Source of the DNA: Streptomyces sp. BK208
GTDB taxonomy: Bacteria > Actinomycetota > Actinomycetes > Streptomycetales > Streptomycetaceae
Reading direction: 5' to 3'
Assembly: GCF_004364245.1 (NCBI RefSeq)
Contig: NZ_SOAV01000006.1
Coordinates: forward strand, 62,001-126,000
Length of the DNA: 64,000 bases
Part shown: positions 43,925 to 51,905 of the stretch, piece by piece
How positions within the stretch are numbered: the first letter of the stretch is position 1
Layout of the letters: the number at the start of each line of letters is the position of its first letter
Made by a program: the position numbers and the translations under genes
The notes under the pieces: generated by a model
The model's database searches: none
What the model saw: only the letters and a program-made list of their open reading frames with translations
Told to the model about the DNA's origin: nothing

Positions 43925-44839
43925 ATGAACGTCTGGCAGCCGGAAGCCGGAGAAACGCTGCTCGTGCGTAAGCCCGTCACGTTTGCGACGGGTGCCGCGC
44001 CGCAAGTGCGCGGGATGCGTTGGTTCCGTGACACCGAGCGCAACGACATCCAGCACGAGCTTCAGGGGTGGCCAGAAGGTCCGTCCTTCACTCCTCGATC
44101 GGCCGGGAACGCCGTCACGCGCCGGTTCATGAGGGGCGCCGCAAAGGCTGCCGGAGGGGCCGTCATGGCGACCCTCGGCGCCGCAGGGGGAAACATCGCC
44201 ACCCCCTCGTCCGGCGACTCCGGATCGGACACGCCCGACAGCCGCGCCGACGAGGTCGATGACTTCCCCGTCATGTGGGCCGCACCGGGGACCGTCGGCA
44301 GGACGCTTCCCTGGCAGCTGGATCCGGGTCGTGCGGATCAGAAGTACTGGCGAACACATCTCATCGTCACTGACCGCAGGGCCCTCGTCGTGGAACTGCC
44401 GTACGACGAGAAGAACGTGGAGGCAGTCGACGACGAACTCCTCTGGCAGATTCCACGCGCCGGAATCGATGCCGTCGAACTGAAGAACTACCGGGACGGT
44501 GAAGACTTCACGATCACCTTCTCGGACGGCTCCTGGTGCAGGTTGAGCTGCAGATCGCGGAGGCAGCTGACTCGGTATCTCGCGCGTGTGCCGGAACTGC
44601 TGTCCCTGACCGACCTGAACGCGCGGCAGGGGAAGACCGTCCAGGACTGTGCGAGGGAGAGCGGCATGCCGGATTCCGTGACTCCCGTCATCACGCGGAA
44701 TCCGTGCGGTCACTACAACGTCGACATCCTTCCGCCCAACCGACTGACGTCCGCCTTCGGAGCGTCCGAGACGAGCCTCGTCCTGGACGAAGAGGGATGT
44801 GACATCGACCCCTCGGATTACCACCCCGAAGACTTCTGA
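43925..44839 (+). CDS. Hypothetical protein in the type VII module
   Basis: This encodes 304 residues from ATG 43925, with GGAGGG upstream. There is no signal peptide. A small Gly/Ala stretch near 75-95 separates an N-terminal part from a C-terminal part with alternating strands (YWRTHLIVTDRRALVVELPY, GIDAVELKNY, DFTITFSDGSWCRLSCRS), which resembles a pleckstrin-homology-like barrel, and HYNVDILPPN. The function is unknown. Position between the DPTPGD protein and the next gene suggests a cytoplasmic chaperone or immunity-like role; this is inference. Confidence 0.6.
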   Translation: MNVWQPEAGETLLVRKPVTFATGAAPQVRGMRWFRDTERNDIQHELQGWPEGPSFTPRSAGNAVTRRFMRGAAKAAGGAVMATLGAAGGNIATPSSGDSGSDTPDSRADEVDDFPVMWAAPGTVGRTLPWQLDPGRADQKYWRTHLIVTDRRALVVELPYDEKNVEAVDDELLWQIPRAGIDAVELKNYRDGEDFTITFSDGSWCRLSCRSRRQLTRYLARVPELLSLTDLNARQGKTVQDCARESGMPDSVTPVITRNPCGHYNVDILPPNRLTSAFGASETSLVLDEEGCDIDPSDYHPEDF

Positions 44840-44882
44840 GGGCGGCATTTCACCCCTATACCTACTCGTTGTATCGGTTCAT

Positions 44883-45602
44883 ATGACTCCCACTGCTGGT
44901 CACTTCGCCTCCCCCGTTCCTTCCGCCTCGCCGGCTGAGCCACCCCCCGTCTGGTTCCTCGCGCCCGAGGGATTCTTCGCGCTGCCCCTGGCCGATTCAC
45001 CTGCGGAGCGTTCCGATCGCGCGGAATCATTCGTGCGGCAGCTCTACTCCCGTGGCAACGAAGAGGTCTGGTCTCCCGCCGCCCCTGTCTACGCGACCCT
45101 GGCCGAGAGAATCGGGGACACTGGTGTGTCTTACGCGGCTCTGGGGTTGTTCTCCACCTCCGAGACGGAGCACACCCTCACCGGAGAGGTTGCCAGGCAC
45201 GACCTCTCCGAGGGAGCCGCCCAGTGCGCGTTCACGCTGGCGGCCGTTCCCACCGACCAAGAGGATGGTGACGTCGAGGTCGTCGCGCAGGGCATTGTGG
45301 CTGTCCTCTCCAGGGACACGTTCAACGAGGTGCAGTGGTTGGATCTCCCGTGCGGGCCGGCAGTCTCCTGCGTCACGTGGCGGCAATACCAACTCGGCCC
45401 GGAGATCGCCGCCGTAGGTGAAGCTGCAGAATTCGTCACCGCCGAGATCCAGGTGCACGTGCCCTTCCCGACCGGCCCGTTCACCGCAGTGTTCACGATG
45501 ACCACGGCGTCCGTCGACCACTGGGACCAGTTCGTCGGCATGATGGGTGGCATCCTCCAGACGGTTTCCTTCACGGACCCGGCCGAGGAACTCGCCGATT
45601 GA
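44883..45602 (+). CDS. Hypothetical protein, type VII module (Mog1/PsbP- or LpqN-like pattern)
   Basis: This encodes 239 residues from ATG 44883. It starts with a Pro-rich tail then VWFLAPEGFFALPL, and ends with a strand-rich region: IQVHVPFPTGPFTAVFTM, then FVGMMGGILQTVSFTDP. The last part follows the same pattern as the C-terminus of the protein at 58310-58957 in the second module (YIPVPGTTDQVVLVSG, then FHDIFDAVTGSFRF), so the two may be distant relatives. No signal peptide is seen. Its role with the WXG100 and DPTPGD proteins is unknown. Confidence 0.6.
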   Translation: MTPTAGHFASPVPSASPAEPPPVWFLAPEGFFALPLADSPAERSDRAESFVRQLYSRGNEEVWSPAAPVYATLAERIGDTGVSYAALGLFSTSETEHTLTGEVARHDLSEGAAQCAFTLAAVPTDQEDGDVEVVAQGIVAVLSRDTFNEVQWLDLPCGPAVSCVTWRQYQLGPEIAAVGEAAEFVTAEIQVHVPFPTGPFTAVFTMTTASVDHWDQFVGMMGGILQTVSFTDPAEELAD

Positions 45603-45691
45603 CGCGTCGCTGACCTGAGGACGTGGTGGGAGTCCGATCTGCGTGGAGCCGGCATGCTTCATCTCCTCAACCGCTGACTTCGTCCCGTCGC

Positions 45692-46777
45692 TCAGCGGTT
45701 GACTGCCTGGATCTCCTGGACCGTGACCGCCTGTGCGTTCTCGAAGGTGCCGTCCGGCATGTCGCCGCCCGCGCCGCCGGTGCCGCTCCAGACGATGTCC
45801 CAGGTGATGGTGGCTCGGAGATCGAAGGTGCCGCTGCCGGAGGAGCGCAGATACTTGATGCCGCAAGGCGGCGCCTGGTCGGCCTTGCCCTTGGCGTAGG
45901 GCTCGCCGATGGAGCCGTCGTCGTTGAACGTGCACTCTCCGGAGGCCGGATAGGTCTCGGCGTCCGGGGTGCCCGGCTCCAGCTTGAGGGACACCGGCTT
46001 GGCGGTGGTCGTCGCGGTGAGGGCGAAGCCGGGGGCGTCGAGGGCAGCCGTGGCCTGGACCTCGTGGAAGTCGGCCTTGTCGAGCCAGGCCCAGGTCGGC
46101 AGGTTCACCTTCGTGGTCCCGTCGGGGGCCAGGGTGACCTCGGTGCCGGGGAGTTGCATGTGCTGGTATGCCAGGGCGGCGAGTATCTCCGGGTTGATGG
46201 CCTGCTCGTACCGAGGCGGCGGGGCCTCGCCGTTGTCGACCCAGAAGGGGAGTTCCGTACAGGAGTTGCGCTTGAGGATGTCGGGTTCGTCGGGGTTCTC
46301 GACGCCGGCCCAGAACATCCCGTCGCCGTCCTTCTCGACGTTGTAGTCCTTGTACCCCGGGTGGTCCTCCCAGCCGTACTCGTCCTCGTAGTGCGCCTTC
46401 GTCTGGCCGATCGCCGCTCCCGGTGTACCGGCCATGCCGGGCGCGCTCGCGGCCTCCTTGATTTCGGCGGACATCTTCTTCTTGAAGTCCTTGGCGCCGA
46501 GGTAGGGGGCGTACCAGCAGGGTGGGGGCGACCAGTTCACGTCGGAGGACGTCACGTTCCCGGTGCGGCCGCCGGGGGCGACGGAGCCGGAGTACTTGAT
46601 GCGGGCGGCGGCGTAGATACCGGTTTCGTCGCTGCCGCCGGATTGTTCGGTTTCGGCGCCCTTGCCGGAACCGACTGGCTTCCCGGCGTAGGCTGGCGTG
46701 GCGAGCACGAGCGCGCCGACGACGACAGTCAACCCGACCAGGCCGGCAGTCGTGCGAAGCGGCAACCTCACTGGCAT
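45692..46777 (-). CDS. Secreted protein of a lipoprotein/secreted-protein pair (copy 1)
   Basis: This encodes 361 residues from ATG 46777. A signal peptide (LRTTAGLVGLTVVVGALVLATPAYA) is cleaved after AYA. The mature part has SSDVNWSPPPCWYAP, GYKDYNVEKDG, VNLPTWAWLDKADF, TTAKPVSLKLEPGTPDAETY, PYAKGKADQAPPCGI and DMPDGTFENAQAVTVQEIQ. Almost all of these recur in the protein at 61987-63036. Four or more cysteines suggest disulfides. I do not recognise an enzyme family. It overlaps the lipoprotein gene upstream by 10 bases, so the two proteins probably act together at the cell surface. Confidence 0.7.
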   Translation of the reverse strand: MPVRLPLRTTAGLVGLTVVVGALVLATPAYAGKPVGSGKGAETEQSGGSDETGIYAAARIKYSGSVAPGGRTGNVTSSDVNWSPPPCWYAPYLGAKDFKKKMSAEIKEAASAPGMAGTPGAAIGQTKAHYEDEYGWEDHPGYKDYNVEKDGDGMFWAGVENPDEPDILKRNSCTELPFWVDNGEAPPPRYEQAINPEILAALAYQHMQLPGTEVTLAPDGTTKVNLPTWAWLDKADFHEVQATAALDAPGFALTATTTAKPVSLKLEPGTPDAETYPASGECTFNDDGSIGEPYAKGKADQAPPCGIKYLRSSGSGTFDLRATITWDIVWSGTGGAGGDMPDGTFENAQAVTVQEIQAVNR

Positions 46778-47436
46778 TTCTCCGCCTTCGTCTCGACGAA
46801 TACCTTGGATGCCTGCCACAGTCCCTCACCCGTGGGGTACTTGACCATAATGATTTTGTAATGGTCGAAATCTTCGATGCTGGGCTTAGTTGTCAAAACC
46901 TTGTTGGTCTCGACCTCCTTGCCGTAAAACTTGCTCGAGTCGGCGCAGAAAGCCACTTCTACCGAGGTGCCGGTTTCGGCTGACCGAGTCGTGGCGTCGT
47001 AATGGCGCAGCGTGCCGGTAGCGGTCCAGCCGCCTTCGATCCATGCCTCGATCTGCGTGCGCGCGTACTTCAGCCCACCGCCGGTGGCATACGCCGCTAC
47101 AGCGGCGTCGTTGGCCGTGCGCTTGTCGACTCCTCGGTAGATGGCTCGGAAGAAGTTGGCGGCATCATCCATGGCAGCCGCTTCGTTCTTGTCCTTCGGC
47201 TTGTCCCAGTCGAAGACGAGGTTCATGTCCTTGGGGAGGGACAGGTCCACGCCGTCCGGCTTGTTCTCCGCCGGTGCCGTCGAGGGCTTGGCCGACTCCT
47301 TCGGGGTCGCGGACCCCTGGTCGGCCCCGGCGATCTTGTCGTTGTCGGGCTTGTCGTCCCCGCCCCCGCAGGCCGTCAGCAGCAGGGCTGCTGAGGCGGC
47401 GAGCGCGGCAGCAACGGGCAAAGGGCGGCGCTTCAC
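46768..47436 (-). CDS. Lipoprotein of the pair (copy 1)
   Basis: This encodes 222 residues. The signal peptide ends in lipobox LLTAC (Cys22), then an acidic Ser/Pro/Lys linker. The domain from about 80 begins with paired helices (AANFFRAIYRGVDKRTANDA) followed by strands (GTLRHYDATTRSAETGTSVE), a pattern like the NTF2/SnoaL-like fold found in many actinobacterial lipoproteins. Its paralogue is encoded at 63033-63680. Both precede a secreted protein gene with overlap. Confidence 0.72.
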   Translation of the reverse strand: MKRRPLPVAAALAASAALLLTACGGGDDKPDNDKIAGADQGSATPKESAKPSTAPAENKPDGVDLSLPKDMNLVFDWDKPKDKNEAAAMDDAANFFRAIYRGVDKRTANDAAVAAYATGGGLKYARTQIEAWIEGGWTATGTLRHYDATTRSAETGTSVEVAFCADSSKFYGKEVETNKVLTTKPSIEDFDHYKIIMVKYPTGEGLWQASKVFVETKAEKCQ

Positions 47437-47576
47437 AGTGGACTCCCCGTGAGACAGAAGTGCGGTCGAGGCTACTGACGGTATCCACGGGGTTCCTGGT
47501 TTCGCCAGAGCGAACTGCGCCGGGAATCGTTACGGTGCTCCGGACGTGTGCGGACAGGCGAGGGGCGAGGAATCGC

Positions 47577-47813
47577 GTGGTTGAGGTCATATCCCGGAAC
47601 CGGGCGGTCGGTTCCGCGAGGGTGCGGTGGCTGACGTTGAGCCTGTTGTGCGCAGGGGGTTCGTGGGGGTTGTCCTGGCTGGGACCGGTCGTGCCGCTTC
47701 GTTCCAGGGTCCGTGCGGTGGCGGTCCGGAGCGCGATTCTGGTTCTTCCTCTCGGCCGTCGTGAGGCGGACCTGGGGCTGCGTGCGGCAGAGCAAGTGGG
47801 ACCGGGCGTATGA
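47577..47813 (+). CDS. Possible small hydrophobic protein coupled to the next gene
   Basis: This is a 78-codon frame from GTG 47577 (after GGCGAGG), ending TGA inside ATGA shared with the next gene. It has a hydrophobic start (VRWLTLSLLCAGGSWGLSWLGPVVPL) and a second hydrophobic stretch. The overlap and ribosome site argue that it is real; there is no known family. If it is not a gene, this 370-base gap holds nothing else I can name. Confidence 0.4.
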   Translation: MVEVISRNRAVGSARVRWLTLSLLCAGGSWGLSWLGPVVPLRSRVRAVAVRSAILVLPLGRREADLGLRAAEQVGPGV

Positions 47814-48457
47814 CGGGGCGTGAGCGGGGGAGGGACGCGGACCGGCAGGACCGGGACCGCCGCCTGCGGTTCCGGGGGCGGGACGGGGTCGCGCTCGTGT
47901 TGTTCGTCGCCGTCGTGGGCGTCGTCGTCGTCCTCGGCTTCGGGGGTGCGCGCTGGGCCGCCCGCGAGGGTGCCCCCGCGCTGTACGGCCTGCCCGGCGG
48001 TGCCTGGGGCGTCGGAGGCGTTCTGGGGCTGATCACTCTGCTCGGTTGGAGTGGTGCGCTTTGGGAGCGGTTAGCGAGCCGTGATGCGGCGGGCCCGGGG
48101 AAGGCGCCCGGGGTGATGCGCGCGGTGGCCCGCGGTGCCTGCTGCGCGGCCGCCATAGCGCCGGTGTTCTTCCTGCTCAGCGGGTTGCAGGGCAAGAACT
48201 GCCGGTCGTACGAAGCGGGGTGTTCCTACGTCCCGGGGACAGGTTCCGCCCTCCTCGTGTACGTCGTGTGCGTGGCTGTGGGCGGCTGGCTCACCCATCG
48301 GCGGCGCCGTGCCGCCCGTGAAGCGCGCCGGACGCGGGAGCGTGAACGCCTTCGGAGGCTGCGCAAGAAGGGCGGAGGGAAGAGCCGGGCCGCCCGTCGC
48401 CAGTGCCGTGACCGGGAAGGTTCACCGCGTGAGTCCTGCGGGATGATCACGTCATGA
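47810..48457 (+). CDS. Membrane protein of unknown function
   Basis: This encodes 215 residues from ATG 47810. An Arg/Asp-rich N-terminus precedes four helices: ALVLFVAVVGVVVVLGF, WGVGGVLGLITLLGWSGAL, VARGACCAAAIAPVFFLL and GTGSALLVYVVCVAVGGWL. A long Arg-rich tail (RRRRAAREARRTRERERLRR) points to the cytoplasm or binds acidic partners. There are several cysteines near the third helix and loop (KNCRSYEAGCSYV). No family is recognised. It shares ATGA overlaps at both ends, and a truncated dipeptidase gene follows. Confidence 0.65.
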   Translation: MTGRERGRDADRQDRDRRLRFRGRDGVALVLFVAVVGVVVVLGFGGARWAAREGAPALYGLPGGAWGVGGVLGLITLLGWSGALWERLASRDAAGPGKAPGVMRAVARGACCAAAIAPVFFLLSGLQGKNCRSYEAGCSYVPGTGSALLVYVVCVAVGGWLTHRRRRAAREARRTRERERLRRLRKKGGGKSRAARRQCRDREGSPRESCGMITS

Positions 48458-48880
48458 GTGAGGCTCGCGTACTTCGAGGAGTACGCCGGCCGGTTGCAGA
48501 GCATCCACGCCGACTGGTCCGCCGAGCAGATCCACTCGGCGGCGAGCCGGTACGTGTCACCGCCCGGCATCGCTCCGCACAGCGCCGGCGCGGCCGTGGA
48601 CCTCACCCTGGCCGACGCCGCGGGGAGCGAGCTGGACCTGGGCACCCGGATGAACGCGGACCCCGAGGAGAGCGAGGGCGCCTGCTACACCCACGCCGCC
48701 GACATCAGCACGGAGGCCCGCACCCATCGCAAGCTGCTCGGTGACGTCCTCACCGCCGCGGGGCTGGTGAACTACCCCACCGAGTGGTGGCACTGGTCCT
48801 TCGGTGACCGCTACTGGGCACTGGTCACCGGTGAGGCCGCCGCGCTCTACGGCCCGAAGGAGTTGGCCTCGGCAACCTGA
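48458..48880 (+). pseudogene. N-terminally truncated VanX-like D-Ala-D-Ala dipeptidase
   Basis: The 140-residue frame corresponds to the C-terminal part of VanX/DdpX zinc dipeptidases. PHSAGAAVDLTLAD holds the SxHxxGxAxD zinc-binding His and Asp, and EWWHWSFGDRYWA holds the catalytic Glu and third zinc ligand. The first 60 or so residues, including the RxYDGYRP arginine loop, are missing: the frame opens directly at RLAYFEEYAG, and no matching sequence is found in other frames upstream. It is therefore likely a remnant, although the metal site is intact. It lies between a membrane protein gene and a CCTGA repeat that begins at its stop codon. Confidence 0.72.
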
Positions 48881-48915
48881 CCTGACCTGACCTGACCTGA
48901 CCTGACCTGACCTGA
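48876..48915. repeat. Eight tandem copies of CCTGA
   Basis: Eight perfect CCTGA units run from the stop codon of the dipeptidase remnant. A 5-bp unit shifts frame, so copy-number change would alter nothing upstream of the stop but moves downstream spacing. It looks like a slippage-prone microsatellite, rare in this GC-rich sequence. Confidence 0.9.
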
Positions 48916-48997
48916 CCAGGCCGAAGGCGAAGGGGACCACGCTCGGTCACGTCCGGCCACACGCACGACGGCGCGCGACCCGAGGTCCGTCACGACC

Positions 48998-49741
48998 TCA
49001 GGCCAGCTTGGCGTTCTGCGCCTTCACCACCGTCGGCGAGAGCTTCGCGTCGCTCGGCCTGCCGTTGGCGATGGCCATGCCGTCGACGGAGAAGTAGACG
49101 GCGAGGACGTCACCGCTGCGGACGAACTCGCCGTGCAGGACGTGCCGGACGCCGCGGAAGGTCATCGTGGACGTGTAGCCGAGCGACTCGTCACCGGCCG
49201 GGGCGACCTTCTCGGGGCTGACGGAGTCGTACGGGCTCTTGTTGCCGTTCGCCTCGGCCGTGAAGCCGTCCGCGCACGCGTCCACGGCCTTGCGTGCGTC
49301 GGCGAGGGTGGCCCGCGCCTTCCCGGGGGCGTAGGACGCCAGGGTGACGTACGTGTAGGTGATGCCCGTCGTCAGCTGCGTCGGCGCGTCCGTCGGTCCC
49401 GAGGTCATCCGGGTCAGGTCGGCCTGGGGGGAGCCGAGAGGCAGCTGGTTCATGGCGTACGCGAGGGGTGCGCAGACGGGCTTGTCCACCGTCACCTCGT
49501 CCGTCGACTTGGCGAAGGCGTACTCGTCGGCCGGCTCGTTCACCTCGAAGCCGTCGGTGTCGGCCTTCGTGACGATCGTGGCGGACAGCTGCTCGGCAGG
49601 GGAAGAGGTCTTGGCCGCCGACGCGCTCGCCTTCGGTTCGTCGGTCGCCGCATCGGTGTCCGAGTCGCCGCCACACGCGGTGAGCGCGGTGAGGGACAGC
49701 AGGGTCAGGGTGGCCAGGGCTGCGGCTGTGGGGCGGTTCAC
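48998..49741 (-). CDS. Lipoprotein of unknown function
   Basis: This encodes 247 residues from GTG 49741 with GGAG upstream. The signal peptide ends in LTAC (Cys22) and is followed by a Asp/Ala/Ser-rich linker. The body (GFEVNEPADEYAFAKSTDEV, APLAYAMNQLPLGSPQADLT) has the length and Ser/Thr-Gly strand pattern of actinobacterial substrate-binding-like or LpqN-like lipoproteins, but I cannot name a family. It is followed on the same strand by no coupled gene. The upstream gene (49783-50667) ends 41 bases before it, suggesting co-transcription. Confidence 0.75.
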   Translation of the reverse strand: MNRPTAAALATLTLLSLTALTACGGDSDTDAATDEPKASASAAKTSSPAEQLSATIVTKADTDGFEVNEPADEYAFAKSTDEVTVDKPVCAPLAYAMNQLPLGSPQADLTRMTSGPTDAPTQLTTGITYTYVTLASYAPGKARATLADARKAVDACADGFTAEANGNKSPYDSVSPEKVAPAGDESLGYTSTMTFRGVRHVLHGEFVRSGDVLAVYFSVDGMAIANGRPSDAKLSPTVVKAQNAKLA

Positions 49742-49782
49742 GGGTACTCCGTTGCTCCGTAGGACGGTGGGGGAGAAAGGGG

Positions 49783-50667
49783 TCAGTGGTCGTCGAGGAG
49801 GGCGCGTAGTTGCGGGGAGAGCTCCGGTACGCGCGCGCCCGCCGCCTGGGCGGCCTCCAGGGCTCTCACGTAGTTCAGGGCCTCCTCGCGCAGCCTCTCC
49901 TTCTCGCGGCCCTGGCGGCGGCCCGCCAGCCAGACGAACACGGCTGTGGGGACGAGGAAGGCCGCGCCGTATCCGAGGGGGGCGTCGGTGGTGGAGGCGC
50001 AGGCGACGCCGATCACACCGGCGAACATGAGAAGCCAGCCCACCTCGTCGTGCCAGCCGCCCGTGTCCGCCATGTTTTCGTAGTCCTCGACGGCCAAGGG
50101 CTTCGGCGGCACGGGTACGGAGGCGGGTGGGGCCGCTGGTTCCGCCGTCGGCGCGGGAGCGGGCTCGCCCGCCGGCTCCACCGCCGGGTACGTCGGGATC
50201 GGCGCCGCGCCCTTCCCGCCGCCGTCCGTCGTCCGGCCCTCGAGCCACGGCGGTATGTGCGCCAGCGGGATGCCGTGGGCGCGGGCGACGCCGAGGACCT
50301 CGCGGTAGCCGGCGAGGGGGCCTTGCCGCAGCGCCCGCCTCCACTGGACGCGCACGTGGACGAGCAGAGCCACGCCGACGACCGTGAGGCCGCCCGATGC
50401 CCCCAGTACGGCGAACAGATGGGCGTCCAGGGCCGGGGACATCGACAGGCCGAACGGCAGGAACATGCCTGCCATCAGCGTCAGCAGCCCCAGGCAGCCC
50501 TCCGGTCGGTGTCCCGTCTCCAGGGACTTGCGGCGCTCCGTCAGCATGGCGGTCACGGCCGCGTCGTCGGTGTAGTCGACGCCGTACCGGGCGCCGATGT
50601 CCCGCGCGGCTTCCCGCACCCGGGCGTCGGACTCCAACGCGGCACCGCTCACTGGCAGTAGGCCCAC
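49783..50667 (-). CDS. Membrane protein of unknown function
   Basis: This encodes 294 residues from GTG 50667. Four helices form two pairs: residues 55-105 (CLGLLTLMAGMFLPFGLS, LTVVGVALLVHVRV) and 210-250 (WLLMFAGVIGVACAS, YGAAFLVPTAVFVWLA). They are separated by a Pro/Ala-rich cytoplasmic linker. The C-terminus is a coiled coil (KERLREEALNYVRALEAAQ). No family is recognised. It precedes the lipoprotein gene on the same strand. Confidence 0.7.
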   Translation of the reverse strand: MGLLPVSGAALESDARVREAARDIGARYGVDYTDDAAVTAMLTERRKSLETGHRPEGCLGLLTLMAGMFLPFGLSMSPALDAHLFAVLGASGGLTVVGVALLVHVRVQWRRALRQGPLAGYREVLGVARAHGIPLAHIPPWLEGRTTDGGGKGAAPIPTYPAVEPAGEPAPAPTAEPAAPPASVPVPPKPLAVEDYENMADTGGWHDEVGWLLMFAGVIGVACASTTDAPLGYGAAFLVPTAVFVWLAGRRQGREKERLREEALNYVRALEAAQAAGARVPELSPQLRALLDDH

Positions 50668-51167
50668 CGTGTCCCCCGTTCCCTCTGCGTACTCGTTCCG
50701 TCACTGATCCGAGCGAAGATCATGGCACGGGCGATCGGGGCCCTCGTGAGTGAATCGTGCAGGACCCATGGGCGCTCAGTGACGAACAGCACGCGGACGG
50801 TGCTGGGTGCCGGTCGTTCTGGATTCGCGTGAGCACAGTGGGAGGGGCTCCTCGGCGGGCCGTGCTCAACGGGGTTGTGACGGCGTGAAGTTGCAGATGA
50901 GTAACGGTGGGCGGGGCGGGTGGGCAGTGGTCGGGCATGCCTTGAGGGGCTTATGTGCGGCTGATACGGTGCGATGGCTTGACGCTCGCCCTACCGCTGG
51001 TTATTCGCGCAGGTCTGGCGGGTGCGTCAGGGAATGCCCCGGGACGCCGACGGTCGGGCAGGCGCGGGCGAAGTGTCCGAAATCGCAGATGATTCTGCGC
51101 ACTTGGGCGGTCGTCGTCCGAGTGGGTTCGAGGCAGACAATTTCTTGGTTGTACGGGGAGCGGTTGC
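50668..51167. promoter_or_regulatory. Divergent promoter region upstream of the Tad operon
   Basis: This 500-base gap has lower GC than its flanks and no convincing gene. An inverted repeat CGCAGA-TGAT-TCTGCG (51084-51099) is nested within AAGTG (51071-51075) and CACTT (51100-51104), about 65 bases before the first Tad gene, and could be an operator. The ribosome site for that gene (GGGGAGCGG) is at the right end. Confidence 0.4.
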
Positions 51168-51887
51168 GTGAAGATCCAGGAGCGTACGGGGGCGGGCGCG
51201 GGGCGTTCCGCGGCTCCGGCTCAGCCGTCGGTCGGTGACCGGCTTCCCAGCCCTCCTCGCGAGCGCAAGCCGGCGCTTGCCGCGCTGGCGGTGCTGCTGA
51301 TCCTGGTGGGCGCGCTGGGCGCGACGATGCTGGTGCTGCGGGCCGGGGACCGGGTGGAGGTCGTCAAGGTGACCGCCGACATCCAGGCGGGTGACTCCGT
51401 CGGCAACCATGTCACCTCCGTGATGGTGGCCGCCGACGACAGCATCAACTACGTCGAGTGGACGAAGGTCGACGCCCTCAAGAAGCTCAAGGCCAAGTCC
51501 ACGATCTACGCCGACACGGTCGTCGTGGGCCAGATGTTCGGCGCCAAGGCAGAGGTCCCCGAGGGCAAGGCGTCCGTCGGACTGGCTCTCAAGGAGGGCC
51601 AGTACTACACGGGCATCAAGGGTGGTGACACGGTCACCGCCTACCGAGTCGGTACGCGTGGCTCCAGCGGATCGGACTCCTCCGACAAGGGCTCTTCGTC
51701 CTCCTCCTCGTCCGGCAACGGTGCCATCGCGAACGCCTCGGTGGAGAGCGTCAAGGGGGAGAGCGACGCCACCGTGAGCACCGGCACCAAATCCATCACT
51801 CTCCTCGTCGACGAGGCCGACGCGGCCGCCCTCGCGTCGGCGTCGGCCGCCGGCGAGGTCGCCGTCGTGCGCGTTCCCGCCAAGTAG
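51168..51887 (+). CDS. cpaB: CpaB/RcpC-like Tad pilus protein (SAF domain)
   Basis: This encodes 239 residues from GTG 51168. One N-terminal helix (ALAALAVLLILVGALGATMLVL) anchors a periplasmic-side SAF domain (DIQAGDSVGNHVTSVMVAAD, then ASVGLALKEGQYYTGIKGGD). A Ser/Gly-rich loop near 170-190 precedes the last strands. CpaB stabilises the secretion channel in Gram-negative Tad systems; in a monoderm it probably acts between membrane and cell wall. It is the first gene of the Tad operon. Confidence 0.82.
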   Translation: MKIQERTGAGAGRSAAPAQPSVGDRLPSPPRERKPALAALAVLLILVGALGATMLVLRAGDRVEVVKVTADIQAGDSVGNHVTSVMVAADDSINYVEWTKVDALKKLKAKSTIYADTVVVGQMFGAKAEVPEGKASVGLALKEGQYYTGIKGGDTVTAYRVGTRGSSGSDSSDKGSSSSSSSGNGAIANASVESVKGESDATVSTGTKSITLLVDEADAAALASASAAGEVAVVRVPAK

Positions 51888-51905
51888 AAGGCGACCGAAG
51901 AAGCC

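Noticed and set aside
48876..48915. CCTGA array as a CRISPR
   Set aside because: Units are 5 bp with no spacers and no cas genes are nearby.
50807..51238. 143-codon frame running into the first Tad gene
   Set aside because: Its codon use lacks the third-position GC pattern and it overlaps the well-supported cpaB start.
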